Source: Gemmataceae bacterium
Lineage (GTDB): Bacteria; Planctomycetota; Planctomycetia; Gemmatales; Gemmataceae
Direction of reading: 5' to 3'
Length of the DNA: 10,220 nt
Assembly: GCA_020847555.1 (NCBI GenBank)
Contig: JADLBT010000055.1
Location: 1-10,220, forward strand
Made by a program: the position numbers and the translations under genes. This document shows, piece by piece, positions 5,674-10,220 of this stretch; position 1 is the stretch's first letter, and each line of letters starts with the position of its first letter. The notes under the pieces were generated by a model. The model had not been told where the DNA came from. It was given only the letters and a program-made list of their open reading frames with translations, and ran no database searches.

Positions 5674-7329
5674 TTACTGAGAGGGTTGCTCCAGACGCAC
5701 GCCGTGGTCGGGGATCTCACCGGCCGCCAGAGGCGCGAAATAAGAGATCTCCGTCGCCAACTCGGCCCGCAGCGTTGGCGCGTGGACCAGGCCGCGCCGC
5801 TCCAGCAGGTCGAAGTACGTCTGTCCGTCCGTTCGGCACCCCGACGGCGGCCGCACCGCCCAGCGCATCGCCTGGGCCAGGCCCGCGTAGTTGACGAACG
5901 TCCCGTCCTTCTCGGCGAACGTCGCCGCCGGCAGGACGTACTTCGCCAGCGCGCTGGCCGGCGAGGAGAACAGATCCTGGACAACCAGCAGGGGCACCCG
6001 CTTCAGTACCTCGGCCTGCTCCTCGTTGACCCACAGGCCGGCCACCGGCGAGTAGGCGGCGGTGATGAACAGCGCCTGCAACTCCCCCGCGCCGGCCGCA
6101 CGCAGGATTTCGTCGTGGCCGATCACGTCGCCCTGGAAGTGACGCAGGACCGCCTCGACGCCGCGCCGGTTCGGGCACTTCTCGGCGCGGATGGTGAACT
6201 TCACTGGCTCGATCGAGTTGCCGCGGCGGTCCTTCGGATACGTGTCGTCCGCGCCATGCACCGGCACGCGCCCCAGCGCCAGCCGCACCTGTTGCGACAG
6301 TCCCTTCGCGAACTGCGCCAGCAGGTACGCCTCCTCGCACGTCAGGAACGGCGAGAGGACGAACGCCACGGCCCCGCCGGCACGCGCGCAGACCTCTTTC
6401 AGGTCGCGGCGCAGCGCGGGGAGCACCTTCTCGTAGCCCGCCTCCGGGGCGGCGCCGGTGCGGGCGACGGGCGACAGGATGCGGTGGCGCGAGCTGAGGT
6501 ACGCCGTGTCGAAGCGGCCGTCATCGCACATGAAGTACCCGTTCGCCTGCGGGTTCTCGCGCGGCCGCAGGCGATAAACGATATCCTTGTTGTGATCGAC
6601 GAACACGCTGCACCCGGTGCTGCAGTCGGGGCAAACGCTCGGCTGCTCTTTCAGGAACCAGACGCGCTGCTTGTAGAGAAAATCCTTGCTGCACAGGGCG
6701 CCGACCGGGCACAGATCCACGACGTTGCCGGACAGCTTGTTGTCGAGCGGTTCGCCGGGGAAGACGTCGATCTCGGAGTGGTGCCCGCGGTTAACGATCT
6801 GCAGCTCGGCCGTGCCGCTGACCTCGCGCGTGAACCGGACGCAGCGCGAGCACAAGATGCAGCGGTCAGTAAAAAGAGAAATGTGCTCGCCAAGATCGGG
6901 TTTGTTGGGCGGCGTGTTCTTGGTGTCGATCATCCGGCTCTCAGACCGGCCGAACTGGTAGCTGAAATCTTGCAGCAGGCACTCGCCGGCCTTGTCGCAC
7001 ACCGGGCAGTCGAGCGGGTGGTTGAGGAGGAGCCCTTCGAGCGTTTGCTGCTGGGCGGCCTTCGCCCTGGGGGAGTTGGTGACGACGACGGTGCCGTCCC
7101 TGGCCGGCGTCTGGCAGGCGGGCACGACGCGCGGCTGCATGGCGACCGTCCCGTCGGGCTTCCTCTCCCCGACCTCGACCAGGCACATGCGGCAGCTGGC
7201 GACGACGGTCAGGGCCGGGTGCCAGCAGTAGCGCGGGATGAACACGCCGGCGCGCTCCGCCGCCTGGATCAGGTTCAGCCGGTCGGTGCCGATCTCGACC
7301 GGCTTGTCGTTGACGAAGACCGTTGCCAT
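5674..7329 (-). CDS. nuoG: NADH-quinone oxidoreductase subunit G (75 kDa Fe-S subunit, short form)
   Basis: NuoG carries the electron wire from NuoF towards NuoI. Ligands visible in the 551-residue product are as follows. [2Fe-2S] N1b: C35, C46, C49, C72. [4Fe-4S] N5: H104, C108, C111, C117. [4Fe-4S] N4: C157, C160, C163, C207. A fourth set, C233, C236, C240 and C268 (C-x2-C-x3-C-x27-C), matches the off-pathway N7 cluster known from E. coli and Thermus. After that comes a reduced molybdopterin-oxidoreductase-like domain (about 270-551) with LWVNEEQAEVLKRVPLLVVQD and KYVLPAATFAEKDGTFVN segments. The protein is much shorter than E. coli (about 908) or Thermus (about 783) NuoG. No frameshift or continuing reading frame is evident after the stop, so the short form looks native. 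The start is fixed by MATVFVNDKPVEI and by GAGG 4 bp upstream. nuoH follows after an 86-bp gap filled by a palindrome. Confidence 0.96.
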   Translation of the reverse strand: MATVFVNDKPVEIGTDRLNLIQAAERAGVFIPRYCWHPALTVVASCRMCLVEVGERKPDGTVAMQPRVVPACQTPARDGTVVVTNSPRAKAAQQQTLEGLLLNHPLDCPVCDKAGECLLQDFSYQFGRSESRMIDTKNTPPNKPDLGEHISLFTDRCILCSRCVRFTREVSGTAELQIVNRGHHSEIDVFPGEPLDNKLSGNVVDLCPVGALCSKDFLYKQRVWFLKEQPSVCPDCSTGCSVFVDHNKDIVYRLRPRENPQANGYFMCDDGRFDTAYLSSRHRILSPVARTGAAPEAGYEKVLPALRRDLKEVCARAGGAVAFVLSPFLTCEEAYLLAQFAKGLSQQVRLALGRVPVHGADDTYPKDRRGNSIEPVKFTIRAEKCPNRRGVEAVLRHFQGDVIGHDEILRAAGAGELQALFITAAYSPVAGLWVNEEQAEVLKRVPLLVVQDLFSSPASALAKYVLPAATFAEKDGTFVNYAGLAQAMRWAVRPPSGCRTDGQTYFDLLERRGLVHAPTLRAELATEISYFAPLAAGEIPDHGVRLEQPSQ

Positions 7330-7333
7330 GACG

Positions 7334-7337
7334 CCTC
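7334..7337 (-). promoter_or_regulatory. Ribosome-binding site of nuoG
   Basis: GAGG lies 4 bp before the nuoG ATG, within the 21-bp gap after the zinc-ribbon gene. The short gap leaves little room for an independent promoter, so nuoG is probably read from the same transcript. Confidence 0.5.
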
Positions 7338-7350
7338 GCGTGCTCGGTTC

Positions 7351-8127
7351 CTACTTGCCCTGCTTGCGGTGCCGGTCCAGCTCCGCCTGGTCAATAATGT
7401 CCACGCGCCCGTCGCCGAAGACGACGATGTGGTTGCCGGTGACGTCGCCAGCGGCGTCATAAGCAACCACCGTGCTTGAGTTCGGACGGGCGGCGGGGAT
7501 CACGGCGTATGCGCCCTTGTCGAACTGGGCGGCGAGAGCCGCCGTGTCGCGGCGGATGTAGTCGGCGAACGCCTTCGAGGTCGCCGGGCCTTTCTTGAAG
7601 GTGTCGCGGTACTGGGCGTAGAATAGGCCAATTTGGCGCAGGTCGTTCTTGATGCTTTCGCGCTCGCCCGCACCCCAAAAGGTGACGACACGTTTCTCCA
7701 GCGGCGGCGGCACAGGTTTCGGCTCCGGGTCTTTCACCGCCAGCTTCGGCTCCGGTTCCGGCTGCACTTTCGACTGTGGCCCCTTGACGATCGGTTGCTC
7801 ACTCTGGGGCCGGTTGAGAAGGATCAACAGGACGATCAGCGCGACAAGCAGGACACCGCCGGCCGCCAGGCCGATCACCAGTAACTTGTTGTCCTTCTTC
7901 TTCTTTTTCTTCTTCTTGCGCGGTCGATCTTCTTCCTCGTCGGGGGCCTCGCGCGTCTGGCGACTCGGGCGGGCCGGCCGGGCCGGCGCGGCGACCTCTT
8001 CTTCGTCCTCCACCGCCGGCACGAGGACGCCGCCCCCACAGCCGGGGCACTTGACCTTGCGGCCAGCGAGTTCGTCCTTCACCTTCAGGCGGTGCTCGCA
8101 CGAAGGACAGGAAAAGGCAATCGCCAT
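7351..8127 (-). CDS. Zinc-ribbon, single-pass membrane protein of unknown function, inserted between nuoF and nuoG
   Basis: I do not recognise a named family for the full 258-residue protein. An N-terminal zinc ribbon has C7, C10, C27 and C30 (CPSC and CPGC knuckles), of the kind that opens many planctomycete proteins. Residues 38-70 are an acidic, Pro/Arg-rich linker. Eight consecutive lysines (71-78) come just before a hydrophobic helix at about 82-104. Residues 105-145 are a Pro/Glu/Lys-rich spacer. A folded-looking C-terminal domain (about 150-258) contains IKNDLRQIGLFYAQYRDTF and ends near NHIVVFGDGRVDIID. That ending recalls the C-terminal DG motif of planctomycete pseudopilin-like (DUF1559-type) proteins, but the likeness is from memory and weak. 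Positive-inside reasoning puts the zinc ribbon in the cytoplasm and the C-terminal domain outside. GAGG lies 6 bp before the ATG, and the stop is 21 bp before nuoG, so co-transcription with nuoG is likely. No complex I role is known to me. Confidence 0.88.
   Translation of the reverse strand: MAIAFSCPSCEHRLKVKDELAGRKVKCPGCGGGVLVPAVEDEEEVAAPARPARPSRQTREAPDEEEDRPRKKKKKKKKDNKLLVIGLAAGGVLLVALIVLLILLNRPQSEQPIVKGPQSKVQPEPEPKLAVKDPEPKPVPPPLEKRVVTFWGAGERESIKNDLRQIGLFYAQYRDTFKKGPATSKAFADYIRRDTAALAAQFDKGAYAVIPAARPNSSTVVAYDAAGDVTGNHIVVFGDGRVDIIDQAELDRHRKQGK
7894..7917 (-). repeat. AAG-codon tract encoding eight lysines
   Basis: On the coding strand this is AAG x3, AAA, AAG x4, giving K71-K78 of the zinc-ribbon membrane protein just before its transmembrane helix. 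It is a low-complexity tract that would mark the cytoplasmic side of the membrane. It could vary in length between strains. Confidence 0.7.
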
Positions 8128-8133
8128 GGCACA

Positions 8134-8137
8134 CCTC
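8134..8137 (-). promoter_or_regulatory. Ribosome-binding site of the zinc-ribbon membrane protein gene
   Basis: GAGG lies 6 bp before the ATG at 8127, which supports this being a translated gene with the zinc-ribbon cysteines at its N-terminus. Confidence 0.55.
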
Positions 8138-8181
8138 GTTGGGTGAAACCAATCAGAAACCGCACACCACCCGCCCGTCTG

Positions 8182-8235
8182 AGCCCGAAGCGTCAGCGCG
8201 GGATCTGGGCTGGCCCGTCGCTGGCGCTCCGGGTT
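8182..8235. repeat. Imperfect inverted repeat in the nuoF to zinc-ribbon gene gap
   Basis: The left arm 8182-8202 (AGCCCGAAGCGTCAGCGCGG onward) and right arm 8214-8235 are imperfect reverse complements over about 21 bp. They show three transition-type differences, two of which would be G-U pairs in RNA, one A-C mismatch and one extra base, around an 11-base loop. It is unrelated in sequence to the three-copy palindrome family here. It resembles AGCCCGAAGCG...CGCTTCGGGCT repeats that I recall being scattered in planctomycete genomes. It lies in the middle of the 139-bp gap (8128-8266). I see no convincing promoter in the rest of that gap. Confidence 0.7.
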
Positions 8236-8266
8236 GGTCGGACAGCGCCGCCGGCACCGAGCTTTC

Positions 8267-9598
8267 TCAATGGGCGAGGGCCGGCTCCCGGATTTCGCTC
8301 CTCCTGCCGCTCCGGATCCACTCCTCCAGCTCTGGCCGGAACTTCTGCACGATGTTCTTGACCGGCCACCCGGCGCCGTCGGCGAGCCCGCAGATCGTCG
8401 TCCCCGGCATGATGCCGATCGACTTGCCGACCTCGTCGAGGATGGCCAGATCCTCCGTGCGCCCCAGCCCGCGCCGCATCCGGTCGGTGATCTTCATCAT
8501 CCACCCGGTCCCCTCGCGGCACGGTGTACACTGACCGCACGACTCGTGCGCGAAGAACCGACAAATGTTATACAGAACATCGACAATGCTGGTCGTGTCG
8601 TCGATGACGGTGACCGCGGCCGTCCCGAGGCCGAGGCACCCGACCTTGCCGGGGCCGTTGAAGTCGAGCGGCGTGTCGAGTTCCGCCTCGGTCATCAGCC
8701 CCATGCTGATCCCGCCGGGGATGACCGCCTTGGCCCGGCGCCCCTTCCACACCCCGCCGCCGTGCCTGTCGATCAGCTCACGGACCGTCACGCCGAGCGG
8801 CAGCTCGACGCAGCACGGGTTGTTGACGTGGCCGCTGATGCAGTACAGCTTCGGCCCGTAGCTGCCGATGTCGCGCGGGTTCTTCGGATCCGGTGGGACG
8901 CCCATCGACTTGAACCAGTCGGCCCCGCGCTCGATGATGTGCGGGACGCAGGCGAGCGTCTCGATGTTGTTCACGACCGTCGGCTTGCGGAACGCCCCCT
9001 CGACGGCCGGGAACGGCGGCTTGATGCGCGGCCAGGCGCGCTTGCCCTCCAGGCTCTCGAGCAACCCCGTTTCCTCGCCGCAGATGTACGCCCCGGCCCC
9101 GCGGTGCAGGAACACGTCCAGGTGAAAGTCCTTGCCGAGGATGTTCCGGCCGAGCAGACCGCTGGCGTAGCACTCATCGACCGCCCGCTGCATGTGGCGG
9201 TAGCTGCGGCCGTACTCGTAGCGCACGTAGATGTAGGCGGTGCTGGCGCGGGTCGCGTAGGCGGCGAGGATGATGCCCTCGATGACCTGGTGCGGATCCT
9301 CCTCCATGAGGATGCGGTTGTTAAACGTGCAGGGCTCGCTCTCGTCGGCGTTGACGCACAGGTAGATCGGGCCGGGGTGGTCCTTCGGCAGGAACCCCCA
9401 CTTGACGCCGGCCGGGAAGCCCGCGCCCCCACGGCCGCGCAGCCCCGACGCCTTGACGGTATCGACGACCTGGGCCGGCGCCATCTCGTTCAGCGCCTTC
9501 TGCATGGCGCTGTAACCGCCGTCGGCGCGATAGGCGTCGAGCCGCGGGTCGGCCTTCCTGGCGATGCGACGCAAGAGGACAGGTTCAAAGTCAGCCAT
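8267..9598 (-). CDS. nuoF: NADH-quinone oxidoreductase subunit F (51 kDa, FMN, N3)
   Basis: This subunit binds NADH and FMN and passes electrons to [4Fe-4S] cluster N3, at the tip of the peripheral arm. The 443-residue product matches the family end to end. The FMN/NADH glycine-rich loop GRGGAGFPAG is at residues 55-64, the NADESEP acidic motif at 83-89, and the GAYICGEETGLLESLEG segment at about 169-185. A SLBB-like region follows (about 245-325), then the N3 ligands C354, C357, C360 (SCGQCTPCREG) and C403. Position 90, after NADESEP, is Cys (codon TGC), where I expect Gly in most homologues. The start at 9598 matches the usual N-terminus; no clear Shine-Dalgarno is visible before it. nuoE is 57 bp upstream. 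The next gene, a zinc-ribbon membrane protein, begins 139 bp downstream, where nuoG would be expected. Identification is very secure. Confidence 0.98.
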   Translation of the reverse strand: MADFEPVLLRRIARKADPRLDAYRADGGYSAMQKALNEMAPAQVVDTVKASGLRGRGGAGFPAGVKWGFLPKDHPGPIYLCVNADESEPCTFNNRILMEEDPHQVIEGIILAAYATRASTAYIYVRYEYGRSYRHMQRAVDECYASGLLGRNILGKDFHLDVFLHRGAGAYICGEETGLLESLEGKRAWPRIKPPFPAVEGAFRKPTVVNNIETLACVPHIIERGADWFKSMGVPPDPKNPRDIGSYGPKLYCISGHVNNPCCVELPLGVTVRELIDRHGGGVWKGRRAKAVIPGGISMGLMTEAELDTPLDFNGPGKVGCLGLGTAAVTVIDDTTSIVDVLYNICRFFAHESCGQCTPCREGTGWMMKITDRMRRGLGRTEDLAILDEVGKSIGIMPGTTICGLADGAGWPVKNIVQKFRPELEEWIRSGRRSEIREPALAH

Positions 9599-9655
9599 GA
9601 GGTTGTACAGGTTGAAAGTAGCCCACCGCCGCGACGAGAGGGCTTGAGACCGTCC

Positions 9656-10135
9656 CTATGACCGCAATTCGGCCAGCAAGTCATCCACCCTGTTCGGAGT
9701 TATGTTCATGCGGGCCTCGTCGTTGAGCAGGACCGCCGGCGCTCCCTCGCACGCCCCGATGCACTCGGCGAATTCCACGGTGATCTTCCCGTCTGCCGAC
9801 GTCCCGCCCGGCGCGACGCCCAGCTTCGCGCACACCTGCCCGAGCAACTCGTCCCCGCCGCGGAGAGCGCACGCCAGGCTGCGGCAGACCCAGAGGCGCG
9901 TCTTGCCGAGCGGTTGGCCCTCCTCGCGGAAGAACCCGTAGAAGGTCATCGTGTCGTAGACCTCGGCCGGGCTCAGGTCGAGCAGGTCGGCGATCTCGCA
10001 GATCGCCTCGCGCGGCACACAACGCAACTCGTCCTGCACGAGGTGCAGCGCCGGCAGCGTCACCGCCTGCTTGCTGGGGTAGCGCGACAGGTACGCCTGG
10101 ATCTGCTGCCGGATCTCTTCACTGAGGAATGCCAT
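9656..10135 (-). CDS. nuoE: NADH-quinone oxidoreductase subunit E (24 kDa, [2Fe-2S] N1a)
   Basis: This is the thioredoxin-fold 24-kDa subunit of complex I. It carries [2Fe-2S] cluster N1a and sits on NuoF in the peripheral NADH module. The 159-residue product has the family's helical N-terminus (about 1-70) followed by the cluster domain. The four ligands are in the expected arrangement: C84 and C89 (C-x4-C), then C125 and C129 (C-x3-C, context AECIGACEGAP). Length is normal (E. coli about 166). The ATG at 10135 begins MAFLSEEIRQQ; an in-frame ATG at 10198 would add 21 residues encoded inside an inverted repeat and is rejected. A run of Gs lies just upstream, too close to the ATG to be an ideal Shine-Dalgarno. 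The gene is first in the window and is followed 57 bp later by nuoF. Identification is very secure. Confidence 0.97.
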   Translation of the reverse strand: MAFLSEEIRQQIQAYLSRYPSKQAVTLPALHLVQDELRCVPREAICEIADLLDLSPAEVYDTMTFYGFFREEGQPLGKTRLWVCRSLACALRGGDELLGQVCAKLGVAPGGTSADGKITVEFAECIGACEGAPAVLLNDEARMNITPNRVDDLLAELRS

Positions 10136-10148
10136 GCTCCCCCCCGCG

Positions 10149-10219
10149 AAAGCCCACGGATCGCGTCCCGTGGGCGCAGTCGCTGGCGCGTCGCCCACGG
10201 GACGCGATCCGTGGGCTTT
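10149..10219. repeat. Palindromic repeat, copy 3 (perfect 28-bp inverted repeat upstream of nuoE)
   Basis: Arms 10149-10176 and 10192-10219 are perfect reverse complements of each other (28 bp) around a 15-base loop (10177-10191). Each arm is itself partly palindromic: GCCCACGG near the start pairs with CCGTGGGC near its end, so the unit is a nested palindrome. The outer end is AAAGCCC/GGGCTTT. It shares its plan with the elements at 5600-5664 and 1-60, differing in a variable triplet (ATC at 10160-10162, matched by GAT at 10206-10208). The hairpin base lies 13 bp before the nuoE ATG. It has only a 3-T end, so it is not a convincing intrinsic terminator. Confidence 0.9.
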
Positions 10220-10220
10220 A

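Noticed and set aside
5600..5676. nuoG truncated by insertion of the palindrome
   Set aside because: The stop comes before the palindrome. No residual NuoG-like coding sequence appears beyond it, and the C-terminus reads smoothly to the stop.
5608..7479. 623-codon open frame on the plus strand opposite nuoG
   Set aside because: It is antisense to a clearly identified gene. The translation is Arg/Gly/Ala/Val-rich low-complexity without motifs, as expected from high third-position G+C.
7894..7917. Programmed frameshift on the A-rich lysine tract
   Set aside because: The longest A-run is only five bases. The main frame continues into a sensible helix and domain, and no alternative-frame product looks meaningful.
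9620..9644. Possible hairpin (AGCCC/GGGCT) in the nuoE-nuoF gap
   Set aside because: Only a 5-bp stem with a 15-base loop; not distinguishable from chance.
8234..9661. 475-codon open frame on the plus strand opposite nuoF
   Set aside because: It is antisense to nuoF, whose cluster and FMN motifs are intact; the plus-strand product shows no motif.
1..10219. CRISPR array or att sites from the repeated palindromes
   Set aside because: The copies are about 5 kb apart, palindromic and not regularly spaced. No cas, integrase or transposase gene is present.

Overview
The window is a GC-rich (roughly two-thirds G+C by eye) stretch of bacterial chromosome. Every convincing gene lies on the minus strand, so transcription runs from right to left. 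Eight of the nine genes are subunits of the proton-pumping NADH:quinone oxidoreductase (respiratory complex I), in the transcribed order nuoE, nuoF, [extra gene], nuoG, nuoH, nuoI, nuoJ, nuoK, nuoL. nuoA-D would be expected beyond the right edge and nuoM/nuoN beyond the left edge; neither set is in the window. The extra gene encodes a zinc-ribbon, oligo-lysine, single-helix protein. It has the look of proteins I associate with Planctomycetes of the Gemmata group. Together with the high G+C and the abundant intergenic palindromes this suggests a planctomycete, probably Gemmataceae-like; that is recognition from memory, not a search.

Layout, right to left. A perfect 28-bp inverted repeat (10149-10219) precedes nuoE (10135-9656), then nuoF (9598-8267); these form the NADH-oxidising module. 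A 139-bp gap with another imperfect palindrome leads to the zinc-ribbon membrane protein (8127-7351), and 21 bp later nuoG (7329-5674). A second member of the palindrome family (5600-5664) fills the nuoG-nuoH gap. nuoH (5587-4319) and nuoI (4275-3682) follow; these carry quinone-site and Fe-S functions. A 106-bp gap with a C(UCCG)G hairpin precedes nuoJ (3575-2487), which overlaps nuoK (2490-2062) by 4 bp; nuoK overlaps nuoL (2069-72) by 8 bp. A third family member (1-60, cut by the window edge) lies just after nuoL.

Together the products pass electrons from NADH through FMN and the N3 cluster (NuoF) and the NuoG clusters to the two NuoI clusters and quinone at the NuoH interface. NuoJ, NuoK and NuoL are membrane-arm proton-translocating parts. 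Catalytic and cluster ligands look intact throughout. The unusual parts are lineage-type additions: about 50 residues inserted in NuoH, about 130 in NuoJ plus two extra N-terminal helices, a proline-rich tail on NuoK, and a short NuoG that keeps a full N7 ligand set. There is also a non-complex-I gene in mid-operon, and a small family of nested palindromes whose arms co-vary. I found no tRNA, rRNA, CRISPR array, transposase or phage gene.
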